From NCBI RefSeq assembly GCF_004379255.2, contig NC_056034.1, positions 33,669,262-33,733,261 on the forward strand: 64,000 bases of DNA. The letters are read 5' to 3'. The position numbers were made by a program, and so were the translations under genes. The stretch is from Salvia splendens. Its lineage: Eukaryota; Streptophyta; Magnoliopsida; Lamiales; Lamiaceae. The notes beneath the pieces are model-generated. The model was not told the DNA's origin, did not search any database, and saw only the letters and a list, made by a program, of their open reading frames with translations. Within the stretch, counting starts at the first letter, position 1. Each line of letters opens with the position of its first letter. Shown here one piece after another: positions 32,180 to 43,918 of the stretch.

Positions 32180-32251
32180 GGCCCTTGTGGTGGAGTGGTA
32201 GAGAGCTTGTTGATTAGACGAGAGGTCATGTGATCAAATCCTGCCATGGTC
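32180..32251 (+). other. tRNA-like sequence, possibly a SINE head
   Basis: TGGTGGAGTGGTAGAG resembles an A box and TGATCAAATCC a weak B box, about 35 bp apart. CTTGT-TGATTAG-ACGAG can form an anticodon-like arm with a 7-base loop, but the base at position 33 is G and the acceptor strands pair poorly. It is not a working tRNA gene. A tRNA-derived SINE fragment or a decayed tRNA is the likely reading. Confidence 0.4.
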
Positions 32252-33765
32252 GAACCTATCTAATAGTACTACTAGTATAAAGCATATATCCATAGTACAA
32301 AAATAATTACAATAAATTATGCAAATAGATGCCCATAATATTGTTAATTCAAGATAGTGGCGAGAACCCTAACATAGAGTGGGCGAAATTTAATTTTAAA
32401 TATTAAATATAATTAATACTTATAAATATTATTTAATATAAACTTTTAATAATAAAATAAAGACATACTATTATTTTCTTCCTTTTCCCCTTTTAAAGTT
32501 GAATATTAAAGGTTGAATGCATAATTTAATTGTACATGTTTTACAAGAATATTAAAAGTTTTACATAGAAAAAGTTAATATTATAACTTTTTTAAAAAAT
32601 TTTAACTCAAAATAAAATGTACCCAAGAAAATTAGATTGTGCTTAATGTTTTTAATGAGATGTATTAACCTGTATGTATATATGTATTATTCATCTAAAA
32701 CTCATACATATGAATTGATTGGTTTTCTTGTTATAGTTCATTGAGTTAAAAAAAATACTCCTACCTAATACATACCATCAGTTATTACTCCTCATTACTA
32801 GTACATTACAAGAAACTAAAGATTTTGTAATTGTACACGAGTCATGTTTTAATTCACTAATGAGTTTAGTAAAAGACATAATAAGTGTGAGAAACTACCT
32901 TACTAGCTTTATTTAAACCAAATCCAAAGTTTTTAGAAAAATTTATACATATTTATTGGTTATTGAGTAAATAATTAAGCTATTTAAATTAAATAAAAAA
33001 AATTGATTTTAATTACAAAAATAATAATAATATAGATAAGTAGTAAATATTTGGATTTATCTTCTTGACAATAAGTAAAATATAAACTGAAAACATATGT
33101 TCTTATTGAGGTTTGAACAAATAGATTATTTAATTGAAAGACCAAAAGCTAAACCAATGCACTAGAAAATTTTGTAACTTCTTTTCAAAACAAATACTAT
33201 ATTTCTACACACGGAGGAGGCGGATATGCTATTTTAGTCTCGACTCTAAGGGATATTTAGGTTCTCCGGATGCTCGAGAGGGGGCGGCCGACCCCTCCCG
33301 CCCCCATAAATCTGCCACTGATTCCAGACATGAATTATTTTGAGCAAAACGTTCTAAAGAATATTATACTTTTAAGAAAATACTTATATATGATAGGAAA
33401 TGTAATAAAATCTATTATAGTTTCACAAATAATAGAATGATTCTAATTAATCGTTTTTAATAAAATAAATACATTACAGTTGTGTCTGAATATAAAAACT
33501 TTAAGAAAATTAATTATATATAGATATAGCAACGAAAAGTAGGTCATGACATGACTTATAATTCCAATATAGGGTTTAATTTTAGGTTACTTATCATTTA
33601 AATTTTAAAACTCAAGCAATATAGAGTATGTGGCAAAATCACCGTTAATTTTGTAAAATTGTTAAACATACTAGTACAACAGTACAAAAAATCACGTCAA
33701 TTTTATTTTTAATTATTGGAGATTAAATATGATTTTAAAACATAGAATTTGGTGTGTAAATTTTA
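32252..33765. other. Gene-free AT-rich stretch
   Basis: No gene or clear element. A short GC-rich patch (33250-33310, GAGAGGGGGCGGCCGACCCC) stands out from its AT-rich surroundings but shows no recognisable feature. Confidence 0.35.
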
Positions 33766-35243
33766 CTAATAATAGTCAATCTTGACAACCCCAGCAACGG
33801 GATCAGCAATTGTTGCAAAGGCTTCTTTAGAGAGATCTAGGGTCCCGCCACATCCGGGGCAGTGATCGACGATCTTCACCGTCACGCTCTTCTCGGTGCA
33901 CGGATGCGGATATGGATTTGTTGTTCCCGTGCATGTAACGGTGAATACTTTGCCACAAATAGCACCATTGTTCCATAGAGCATCACTTGCTGCAGCTATC
34001 ATCACTCCTTTGTCTTGGTTCCCATAACATGCTGAAGCTGCAATTCATCCAACATATATATTTTCTCCAATTACGAAATAAATTAATTATTTACATACAT
34101 TTTTTAATGCAATTAAGGATGCTAATTTGTGTTTCTAAGTATACCACTAACGTTAAAAAGCGTTATTAGTGTTGGTATCCCAGCTAAAATGAGAAGACGC
34201 GGGGGGAAACGTCCTAATATAGCAAAAGATTAAGGTAATTTATCCTTAATTTAAGAACACTTTCTTTTGCATCATAAATTGTTACTATTATTTTTAAAAA
34301 ATTTCCAACGCATGTAATTGCGTCTCGAATTTTGCGTTCTTAAAACATAATTTCGCTATCACTATCTGATGGTTGGGTGAATTTTTGATGGTAGTAGATG
34401 CAGGTAATAAATACAGATCACGACACAAGGAATTACATGGTTCGATTTACTGAGGTAAATCTACGTCCACGGGAAGAAAGGAGAGCAAGATTGTATTGCT
34501 TGATCTGGTGTACCAGCTTACAAATACAATCTTGCTATATGATATTTGATGTCTAGCCCTTTTCTATCTGATCTAAGTTCTATTTATACATTGAACTAAG
34601 ATCGTGGCTTGCATCACCACTAACTAGGTCGTGGCTTGCATCACCACTAACTAGGTAGTGGATGTCGTGGAGGTCATGAGATCCTGCATGGGTCCACTAT
34701 CTCTTTGTTTGGTCCGCTATCCTGCATGAGATCCTGCATGAGTTGACACCACTAAATAGATCGTGTAGTGGAGGTCGTGGAGGTTCTGCATGAGTCCACT
34801 ATCTCCCAGTTCGGTCGAATACTGAGACCGAACTTCTGAACTATGACCGAGCAGCTTTTGCCGATCTGAGAGTAGAGCTTGATTGGTCGGCTTTTACTGA
34901 GCTGTAGGCTGGGGCCGAACTCTTTGGTAATGCCGAACTGATTGGTCGGCTTTTACCGAGCTGTAGGCTGGGGCCGAACTCTTTGGTAATGCCGAACTGA
35001 TACTCTTCCTTGGGCTTTGGGCTGATGGGCCGTCACTGCTATTGGGCTTGTTTAGTACGTACTCCATCACTATCTAATACTACTATCATAAATTAACATG
35101 CATTTATTTGAACAAGTATAAAAAGAGATTCACATACGAACGTATTGTGTGTAGAAAGTAGCTGTTCCTGGTGTAGCATAAGCCATTGATAATAAAAGAG
35201 CAACAACTACAAAAAACATTGTGAACGTCAATTGGGAAGCCAT
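33766..35243 (-). CDS. EG45-like domain secreted protein (plant natriuretic peptide-like), intron holds a solo LTR
   Basis: Exon 1 is 35243-35138 and exon 2 is 34037-33766 (donor GTATGT, acceptor TTGCAG), giving 125 residues. The intron splits a Pro codon after the first base, as in its paralogues. A signal peptide (MASQLTFTMFFVVVALLLSMAYA) precedes GTATFYTQY, SACYGNQDKG, MIAAASDALWNNGAICGK, VTVKIVDHCPGC and LDLSKEAFATIADP. All family cysteines are present and the frame is open. The intron is about 1.1 kb because a 703-bp solo LTR with CTATC duplications sits in it; without the insertion it would be about 400 bp. A TATAAATAGAC box on the minus strand lies about 70 bp upstream of the ATG. Likely functional if splicing tolerates the insertion. 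Confidence 0.88.
34367..35069. mobile_element. Solo LTR in the intron, TSD CTATC
   Basis: TGATGG...CCATCA termini are flanked by CTATC at 34362-34366 and 35070-35074. Inside are a 27-bp tandem pair (from about 34602) and a 59-bp tandem pair (34880-34998, rich in GGTCGGCTTTTA and GGGGCCGAACT). No internal retrotransposon region remains. Confidence 0.75.
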
Positions 35244-35306
35244 GCTTTTTTTCAATGTATACGTTTGTGTTTTGACTCTTCAAATAACACTGCTAGACAA
35301 ATAGTC

Positions 35307-35314
35307 TATTTATA
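35307..35314 (-). promoter_or_regulatory. TATA box of the 35.2-kb EG45-like gene
   Basis: TATAAATA followed by GAC on the minus strand, about 65-70 bp upstream of the ATG at 35243. The same TATAAATAGAC string precedes the paralogues at 57158 and 61637. Confidence 0.65.
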
Positions 35315-36031
35315 CATTAAGTTTGAGACACTTTATACAAGGTGTCATTAAAACCGATTCAATCTATAGACCGACCTTTTACAACATTTAAATATTGCAA
35401 TTTAAAATAAATGTCATAAAATACTGCATTTTAAAATAAATGTCATAAAAAATCATTTTGTGCATGTTGTCATAGAATTAAATTCTAATTTCTATCCAAC
35501 ACAAATACTTAATAAATGATTCTAATTTATATCCAACACAAATACGGAATAAATGTCATTAAAGATATAAATGTTTATATATAGATATGTCATCATAGAG
35601 ATGTATTCATATCATTACTGTAAATATTACTTAAACATAACACAAATCTGAACCCCTCATTTTTATTATTTAACAGTCGAGATTGGAGGATATCTCATTC
35701 ATTTTAATACATTTAAAATAAGCAAAAGGTTAAATTAGGAACTAGATTATGCTACGGACGGTTATTTTATACCCATGATTCTCTCCCACCTTGGACGTGT
35801 ATTTCTGGATATTATTTTGCTGATTTCGTTCCCAGCAATAATCGGAATCCTTGATAACACAATCCTTGATAACAACCTTCATGCAAGACGACGATCTTCA
35901 CACTATTTTTCGATTTGTCCTACAAGCGACGCGTCGTCGAGGAGTTTTTTTTGTGTCCACGATGGAAGAAGGTAATTGCGTTGTAGTATTTTCAGTTTGT
36001 AATCGTGATGAACTCCCCACCATTTTCATCG

Positions 36032-36136
36032 TTTTTTGCATTAGTTTGTAATTGTGCTTAACTCCTGTCAGATGAGTTTTGTTTTTTTGCATTAGTTTGT
36101 AATCGTGCTTAACTCCTGTCAGTTGAGTTTTGTATT
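36032..36136. repeat. Two-copy tandem repeat, about 52 bp
   Basis: The phrase from TTTTGCATTAGTTTGTAAT to CTCCTGTCAG and on to TGAGTTTTGT occurs twice in succession. A third, partial copy starts near 35994. Confidence 0.7.
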
Positions 36137-36269
36137 TCATATCATATGTCGAATCTACAGGCATTGATGTACGAAATTTTGAACTTAATGTACATTAGAC
36201 AGCCACCTCGTTTGTCATCGTTTTTATCCCTTAATGTTTTGCCTCGTTTTAGTTCCTTCAATGTCAGAT

Positions 36270-37110
36270 GTTAACACCATTTCCCTGGGGTTTGGTAGTC
36301 CGCGGGGCTAGGGTGTAGTATCTACACAGTCACGTACTGTAAGTAATGTACATAATTCCAAGGATAATGTATAGGAACAAAAATTGTAGCATTTCGTAGC
36401 CATAATGTAGCATCTTTTTTTATCCCTATAGCCCGGAAGTTAACACCATTTTCCCTAGGGTTTAGTATTCCATGGCCTAGGGTGTAGTTTCTACTCAGTG
36501 ACATACTAATAGTAATGTACGCTATAAGTCTTGTAATGTATATTACACTGTAATGTAGCATTTCGTAGACATAACGTAGCATTTATTAGCCTGAATGTAG
36601 TATTTTTATAGTTCCTTCAAGGCCTGAATGTAGCACCATTTCCCTAGGGTTTAGTAGCACATGTGGGCTAGGGTGTAGTATCTACACATTCACATGCTGT
36701 AAGTAATGTACGAGATTGGAATGATAATGTATAGTACTCTCTAATGTACTCCCTCTGTCCCATTGAAGATGACTCACTTTCCTTTTTCGTTTGTCCCAAC
36801 CAAGATGACTCATTCTAAAAATGGAAACACCTTTTATCTCTACTTTATTCCATCTCTTTTACTTTACTTTCTCCACTTAACACACAAAATAAAGCTGCAT
36901 AAAATCTCGTGCCACCCAAGGAATGGGCCATCTTCCATGGGACGGAGGGAGTAGCATTTATTAGCCGTAATGTAGCATTTTTTGAGTCTTGTTAACACCC
37001 GAATATAACACCATTTCCATAGGGTTTAATAGTCCATGTGGGCTAGGGTGTAGTATCCACACATTCACATGCTGTGAGTAATGTACGATATTCGAATGAA
37101 ATTGTGTAGT
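36270..37110 (+). repeat. Four-copy tandem repeat, 170-190-bp period
   Basis: Each copy contains ACACCATTTCCCTAGGGTTT, then GGGCTAGGGTGTAGTATC, then CACATGCTGTAAGTAATGTA. Copies start near 36271, 36440, 36630 and 37005. The last interval returns to about 171 bp once the Stowaway MITE at 36749-36951 is removed. An inverted copy lies at 37815-37990. Confidence 0.8.
36749..36951. mobile_element. Stowaway-like MITE (TA target site)
   Basis: CTCCCTCTGTCCCATTGAAG at the left and TTCCATGGGACGGAGGGAG at the right, TA at 36747-36748 and 36952-36953. It interrupts the tandem repeat array, so it is younger than the array. Confidence 0.85.
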
Positions 37111-37140
37111 ACTATTTTCGTATAATGTATATTGTTTGTT

Positions 37141-37543
37141 TTGAAACAGTTTCTGTCGTTCCTCATTGCTCTGAAGAACTGAAGCCCGTCGTTGGTCTGT
37201 GTTTCAAATCCGTAGATTTTGCCACTGCATTCTACGATGTGTATGCCCGCGCTGTTGGTTTTGACACACGCAAACAAGGTGTTAAAAAAGTGGATGGTCT
37301 TACTATTTGGCAGTATGTGGTATGTGGTTTGTATTTGAATGATCATGTAGTACGAAAGCTAAGCATATCATTTCGAAGAGAGAGAAGGCTATAAAAGAGT
37401 TCAGCCGCCCTATTAGAAGATGTGGTGAATGCCAAGAGTCAGGTCATCATGATTCTCGGAATTGCGGCCGTGTGAAGGAGAAGGCGTTGGGGAAGGAAAA
37501 AGAGAAGTCAAAGGGCAAGGGCAAGGGCAAGGAGAAATGTTGA
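37141..37543 (+). pseudogene. FAR1-related MULE transposase, N-terminus fused to C-terminus by deletion
   Basis: After a possible splice acceptor (GAAACAG at about 37149) the frame reads VVGLCFKSVDFATAFYDVYA and VGFDTRK, the FAR1 DNA-binding domain start of FAR1/FHY3-type Mutator transposases, up to WQYVVC. It then passes, after a frame change, straight into the C-terminal basic tail with a zinc knuckle C-x2-C-x4-H-x4-C (CGECQESGHHDSRNC) and a Lys/Gly tail. The MULE catalytic domain and the SWIM finger, which should lie between, are missing. It is a dead copy and cannot mobilise anything. Confidence 0.65.
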
Positions 37544-38410
37544 TATCTTAATGTGCTTTTGTCATCAATTGACTTTTGCACTCGTTTTACTTGATTCGAT
37601 TTGTCTTTGAGTCATAGAACTTTTTCTAACCAGACATACATTATGCGATTTTAAATCTACATTGCTAATGTTAAGGAGTTATTTTCCAGAAGTTATTCAT
37701 TGTGTAATTCAAATACATTAGTTAGTTTGCAGACGTACATTATCGATTATTTTTTACTTTCACACCCAATTTTAAAAATATTGTACATAATCATTTTAAT
37801 AACGTATCTTTCTTAAAACGTGTGAATGTGTGTACACTACACCCTACCCCATGCACTACTGAACCCTATGGAAATGGTGTTACATTCAGGCCTTGATGGA
37901 ACTAAAACAATGCTACATTATGCCTATGAAACACTACATTATATTTTCATATACATTGTTTCTTGTATTGCATACATTGTGATGCTACTTCAACACGAGG
38001 TTACTGTACATAAGCAATGCTTATGCAGAAGTTATTAGTGTATAATTCAAGTACAATACAAATTCGATTATGCTTGCCTTTGACAACCACAGTGACGTAC
38101 ATACTTTTTTCATAGTTTCTTTCCGAGTTTAATATTACATTTTATATGATAACTGCACATTGCTAAGTACAGTAATTTACATTAGTTCCAGATGGTCGTA
38201 CATCAAGACCAGGTTACTAAACAGCAGCAAGATATGACCAAAGCATCATAATTTCAATTAAAACAAAAGTAAAATCCAACGTACTAACATCCACATTGTG
38301 TCGCAAAACATTATCTAGGTCCTTCCCACAAACAAAAAAAATATCCACATAGACTAATATAATCCATGAAACAGACTAATGTAATCCCAAAAAAACAAAA
38401 TATTATCCAA

Positions 38411-39457
38411 CGTACTAGTGAAAACTCAATCCTGCATTGGCTTGGGTTGAACACCGACAGTATCCAGTGGGCCAACATACCGGGAAGGTAGGGTATGTTG
38501 TAGTGGAGTATTGGTCCAAAGCCCAATTCGTTTACTGCCTCTCTTTGTCGTGGATTAAGTCTCTTTATATACTTCACAAACTCATTCAGAGATCTCCTGA
38601 AATACAGATTATTATCCTTCTTGTTTCTAGTTTTAGACGCCGCAACTTCAGCCTCAACCTCATGCTCATCCTCATCCGCAAGATTTCTTTGGCGCTTCGA
38701 CCCTATTCAGAAACATTTTCATCAAAAATCAAGATAACTAATGTAAAAAACAGATTTCAGAATGTACATCAGCTATTAAATAATGTATTAGCCAACGATG
38801 CAAAGTTCAACCTCAACCTCAATCTCAGCATCTGAAGTCGCATCTAGAGCATGTACTACTGAAATGAAATGATGTACCAAAGAAGAATATTTTTAAGTAA
38901 TGTACAAGCATTCCTTTATAATGTATAGTGTGACCTATATAATGTACACAATGTGATGAATAATGTCAAAATCATGTACAACCACATAAAGGTTTGACCA
39001 TGTACTTCAGAGATTAAATAATGTATTACTAACTTTAAAGGTTGTACAACAACAAAATGTTTTCCCTTAATGTACACCGTTTGATGTAATGTGTAATGTA
39101 CATATTGTAATGTGTAATGTACAATGCAATTAATAAGATGTGTAATTTACATAACATGATGCTACACATAAGGGTGTTCTAACATCATATACACCTATTC
39201 AGTTTGTAATTTATAATGTACATACTGTAATGTATAATGTACATGCTGTAATGTAAAAAATGTTCTGTATAATGTCCATAATGTGATGCTACACAGAAGG
39301 CTGTTGTAATATCATGTACACCTCTTCATTATGAAATGTAAGATTTACTCTACACTGATGTAAAACAAGTGATGAATAATTTAATGTAACCAAAAGAACA
39401 AATATTACTTGTCGTTTGAGTAGGCTGACTCTTTGACCTACCTCGTTTGTTCAACAT
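38411..39457 (-). pseudogene. N-terminal fragment of a MULE-associated protein (Ulp1-type N-terminal region?)
   Basis: A minus-strand ATG at 39457 starts MLNKRGRSKSQPTQTT, ending at a possible donor (GTAATA, about 39418). A later exon (about 38702-38417) reads an acidic/basic stretch and then FVKYIKRLNPRQREAVNELG and FGPILHYNIPYLPGMLAHWI. This pattern is familiar from the region before Ulp1-like protease domains carried by plant MULEs. The protease domain is not seen in the window. A pyrimidine-rich 5' leader extends towards 40070. The assignment is tentative. Confidence 0.4.
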
Positions 39458-40075
39458 TTTCTCCTTGAAATTCTAATTCTCCGATCCGTCATTATATCAA
39501 TGTAGTTTATAGAAAAAAGAAGGGAAAAAAGAGCATTAGAAGCTTCCCAAAAAGTGTACAGTAACAACAATCTACAACAACAAAAAATAAAAAACCTTCA
39601 TCCTATAATCGAACCCGTGACGAGAAAAGAACAAAAACGCCAACAAATGTACGAAATTTAAAAGGGAATTTTACAGCAAAACTGATTAAAAACAACATCT
39701 TTTCGGAATTTCACTACGATTAACCCAAAAACCCTAGAAAAATTAGATTAAACTAGGTGGTATGAAATAATGTACGAAAATAGTTGAATACCGGTTGTCA
39801 GGTCAAGAATCAAATTGAAAATGTCAAAAGGGTTTCGTTTTGGTCCATACCTCGTCGTCAACTGAGAGGAACTTGGTAGTGGTAGCAAAGCGGCTTCTTC
39901 TTCGTCGGCTTCACCGTCAGAAACGCGTGGATGGGAGAGACGTGACAGAGGTTAGGGTTTTGGGAGGAAAATCGACTGATGAGGGAGAAAGAAAACGGGA
40001 ATTGGTGGTGAGAGAGAGGTTGGAAGAGGAAATGAATCGTCTTTGAAATTAAACGCCAGTTTTTTAGCATTAGCA

Positions 40076-40795
40076 GTTTTCACAAATGAGAAAAACTAAT
40101 ATAATGTACCGATTTTCATTAAATCAGGACCGTCAGATTCCTACATCGAAAGGATTAAATTAGTGCTATGTTTAAGACTTATAGGGCATTTGGTAAAGTA
40201 AGAGAGAAAGAGAAAAAGTGGATAAAGTATGAGAGAGAGAATAGAAAAAGTGGATAAAGTAGGAGAGTGAGAAATGGACTTTCTAATTTTAGAATACGAC
40301 TATTTTTTGTGGACATCCCAAAATGGCAAAATGAGACTATTTTTCTTGGACGGAGAAAGTAGGTTATTAATCACCCTAAATATGGGTCATTATGCTAACA
40401 CACCTTTATATATATGGTAGTGATAATATACAAACTATATATTTTCTACAAATTCAAAACCATGATCTGTACTATTATATTTCAAGATTTGATATTAACA
40501 ATTTACAACTTACTTCAACCGAAAACGTCAACACAATATCAACCGATTAAAAAAGTATTAGATGTTATGGTCGATCAAAAGGAGTTTAAAATTTGAAGTT
40601 TTGTATTTTGAAATAACACCAAGATACGAAGTAGTATTAAATATTACGATATGAAGCAAAAGGATACATAATACGTACTTGAGCCTATCTATTACAACAC
40701 ATAAGAGCATCCACAATGGGGAGTCCTATCCTCCGTCACATCAGTATTTTATCCTCCAACCCATCCACCTGCCCGCCCTATAGTTTTAACTACTA
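40076..40795. other. Gene-free stretch with MITE fragments
   Basis: 40180-40365 is the right part of a Stowaway-like element (TTTTTCTTGGACGGAGAAAGTA), also seen at 60430-60613. 40410-40560 resembles the inverted-repeat MITE at 10.4-10.7 kb. Nothing coding. Confidence 0.4.
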
Positions 40796-41056
40796 CTCCC
40801 TCCGTATTCAAAAAATATAAACATTTGAAACGGCACGAGTTTTAATGCACAATTGGTAAAATAAGTGAGAAAAATTGGTAAAGTAAGAGAGAGGAAAAGA
40901 AAAATGAGTAAAGTAGGAGAGAGGAAGAGAAAAAGTAGTGAAAATAGAGTTAGTGGATTGCGGGGTCTATGTCCTAAAATAGAAAGATTCTAAAGTTTCT
41001 ATTTTAAGGAACGACCCAAAATGGAAATAATTGCTATTTTTTAAAAACGGAGGGAG
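40796..41056. mobile_element. Stowaway-like MITE (TA target site)
   Basis: CTCCCTCCGTATTCAAAAAA at the left and TTTTAAAAACGGAGGGAG at the right, TA on both sides. Non-coding, about 260 bp. Confidence 0.8.
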
Positions 41057-42292
41057 TACTATTTTGTAATATTTACTTTTATTTTTTATGTTTGCAAATA
41101 TATAAATTATTAGCAAAATAAGTATAAAAACAACACAAATTAAAGGCAAAACCTACATTTACTTGATTTTAAAAAAAAGTTACAACGACAGTAAGATAGG
41201 AAGAGTGGAAATTGAGATGAGAAAGTGAGTGAAGTGAAAGGTGTGAAACGAAGTAAAAATGTAGTGATATATATAGAAGAAATAAAAAAAAATAAAAATG
41301 TGTTGCAATATTAAAAGTTACAACCTAAACACTTTTTTATTAGATATGGACTGATTTTTTAGGATCTGTTTGATATTATGAAATTGGAATTATATTTCAT
41401 TTCAAATTCGGTTGATTTGAATCTAAAGAATAGAATTTGAATGAATCAATTAATCCAAATCCTTTATTTAGTAAATTTAAGTAATTCATATGAAATTTGA
41501 TTCCAATTTAATGTTTTTCATATAATCTGTTAAAATTAATGGTTAAGATTTGGTTTCTAGCATTAAAGAATTAGTAATTACAAATTGATTATCCCCTAGG
41601 TCATGTTAAAATACATGTAGTACTTTAACCCATAACTAAGACCAATACTATACCATTAGATCTTAAAATGAGTTGATGAGATTAAAGATCACGAGTTTCA
41701 ATAAATAGTAGACAAAATATCAACAAAAATGTAATATAGTCATCTGTTAATATAATAATTTTTATGATTTTTTTATATATTAAATTTTTTTATGCATTTA
41801 TTAATATAAAATCTATTTCTAAACATATATGAAAACTGAAATAGAAATTATAAAATTTCATCATCCCATCATCGTCAGAACATATGCAATTGAAATTTCG
41901 TTAGAATCCATATAAAATTACCTTTAATTTGATATATTTTTTTACGGAAAAATAACTTAAATCGAGAGAGTTACGTAAATTTAAAGTTTTAAGATGATTT
42001 TAACGAGTTAATATGGTTAGCTTTGACTACCATTTATAAGAATTGCCATTTATACAATTTAAGTTTATATAATACTCCTTCGTCCCAAAAAAATTGACTA
42101 GATTTACCATTTTGGATCGTCCCCTAAAATTAGACAAAGTCTAAATATGAAAAGTTTTTCTAAAAATAATAATCTTGCACATAATTTATAATGTGGACCC
42201 CACAATCTACTAACACTTATTCCACCACCTTTTTCCTCCCCCTCTTACTTTTTTTCACCCCTCTTTTAATTTACTTATTGTACATTAAAACT
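41057..42292. other. Gene-free AT-rich stretch
   Basis: No gene recognised. From about 42072 a Stowaway-like left end (CTCCTTCGTCCCAAAAAAAT) is visible without its partner. Sequence at 41360-41900 contains repeated GAAATTGGAATTATATTTC-like phrases, perhaps an old MITE. Confidence 0.3.
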
Positions 42293-42455
42293 AATGTGAA
42301 TCTTAGGGATTCAAGACACATATGTTTGCCCCGTACTTGCTCCTTTAAATATTTCAATAACCCAAACAAACCCAACAAGAAATGAAACAATAAAAATAGT
42401 GAAAAAAGGAAGAAGATGACGGTGTTATGATTTAGATGGATGCTTGGAACCTATG

Positions 42456-43893
42456 TGATAAACTCGTATTTTAACTGTTTTATTGGGCGTTAAACGTGGT
42501 GATAATTGGTTTTTAAATGCATATTACTTGAGTTTACGTTCATATTTCACTATAAAGGTGCTTTGATGAGTTTATCAAGTGTTTGAAGTTAAAATAGGTA
42601 AAAAAGGGTCAAAATGAGCCAAGCCATGACTGGGGTCTGCTTCAAACATTAATCTGCCTATCAATATGGGGTCCGAATCCTATTTTGAGAGTACCATTGT
42701 CTTCATCATCGAAAGAGCTTCGCGTGAGTACCTCACACGCCCCAATCAGAGTTCGGATGAGAGAGATATGGCCGATCTACGAAAGCCGCGCGGACTGCCG
42801 GGAGCTACCCGGCCGGGTGAATTTTATGTGCAATAATTCCACCCGGCCGGGTGGCCAATTTTGTTCATAAAGAGTCCAGAGACTTCTACCCGACCGGGTG
42901 GATTTTATGTGCAATAATTCCACCCGGCCGGGTCCGTCTGACTGACGATTTTTAGCCCAAACGTGATTTTTTTGAAGGAAAAATAAAAGAGAGAAGCTAG
43001 GGCAACGAAAAATCATTCTCTACAAGCCGCAAAAACACACTCTCTCTCTCTAGGAAGCACTCTTGGAAGAAGATTGGAGATTCAAGCTTCAATTCATCCG
43101 CCAATTGTATTCCGTATCATGAATTCTTTTGTTTTCTTTAGTTTTTGTTTGTTTTTTACTTTGAACATGAGTAGCTAAACACTTTGTGTAGAATTCTTGG
43201 TGAAGATGCATTGATTCATAGTTATTAATCCAATTGACTTCGTTTTTATCTTGCTCTTGTAATTATTTGAATTATTCTTGTGCTTTTTCCTAACAATTGC
43301 TTGATCACCAATTGGGAGTGTAGGGTTTCTTAGAGTAATCGGGAGATGAAATAATTAATCTTGAAAGAAGAATAATTCACACCTTAATTCAATAGAACTC
43401 GGGAGAGTTGAGGTTTTGAGTGGAATCTGTTATCTAATCGATCTATTGGGAGTTAGGTCTAAGAATTAGAAGGGGACTTCAATTGTTACACTTAATCTAC
43501 AGGTTTCTCACCTCGGGAGGGGGTTTAATCTACATGTGTGATTGATTCAATAATTCTAGAGACTTTAAATGGTAAATCGATTTCAATTGGGTTAGGCTAT
43601 GAGTTGTGCATCGGATCCTTGAATTCTGCATATTTCTCCACCATCTTACACAGCTTTCTTAATTGCTTTCGTGTTTAAGTGTTCTATTTTATTCTCTGAC
43701 TTTACATGCTTTTAGTAGTTGTTAGTTTTAAAACCAAAAATTTCTGATTGTTTGGATAGTAGTTGAAATTGGTTCGTGGTACTTAAGTTTACACTTAATT
43801 GTCTCTGTGGGATACGATATACTCTTGCTTGCTATTTGCTACGATAACCCCGTACACTTGCGGGTATTAATTGGGTAAAATAAAGTTGAGTCA
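42456..43893 (+). repeat. 5' LTR of the Athila-type element
   Basis: Starts TGATAAACTCG and ends AAGTTGAGTCA. It includes two copies of a CCCGGCCGGGTG palindromic motif pair around ATTTTATGTGCAATAATTCC (42808-42935), then a CTCTCTCTCT tract near 43053-43062 that may mark the transcript leader. Confidence 0.9.
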
Positions 43894-43899
43894 AGTTTT

Positions 43900-43918
43900 T
43901 GGCGCCGTTGCCGGGGAC
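43900..43918 (+). promoter_or_regulatory. Primer binding site for tRNA-Asp
   Basis: TGGCGCCGTTGCCGGGGAC, complementary to the 3' end of plant tRNA-Asp including CCA, six bases after the 5' LTR. tRNA-Asp priming is characteristic of Athila-type elements. Confidence 0.9.

Larger units (their letters stand above)
35740..40075. mobile_element. Mutator-like (FAR1-type MULE) remnant, boundaries approximate
   Basis: Grouping of a FAR1-type protein fragment on the plus strand, a second gene fragment on the minus strand, 170-190-bp tandem repeats and an inverted copy of that repeat. AATGTAC/AATGTAG words are unusually frequent across the whole region (36160-39360) and stop outside it. No convincing terminal inverted repeats were found, so the limits are a judgement. 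Confidence 0.5.

Noticed and set aside
37065..37346. 93-codon minus-strand frame
   Set aside because: It is antisense to the FAR1-type fragment and has no features of its own.
42685..42870. 61-codon frame repeated at 48422-48607
   Set aside because: It is part of the Athila LTR, present in both copies, without a recognisable protein.
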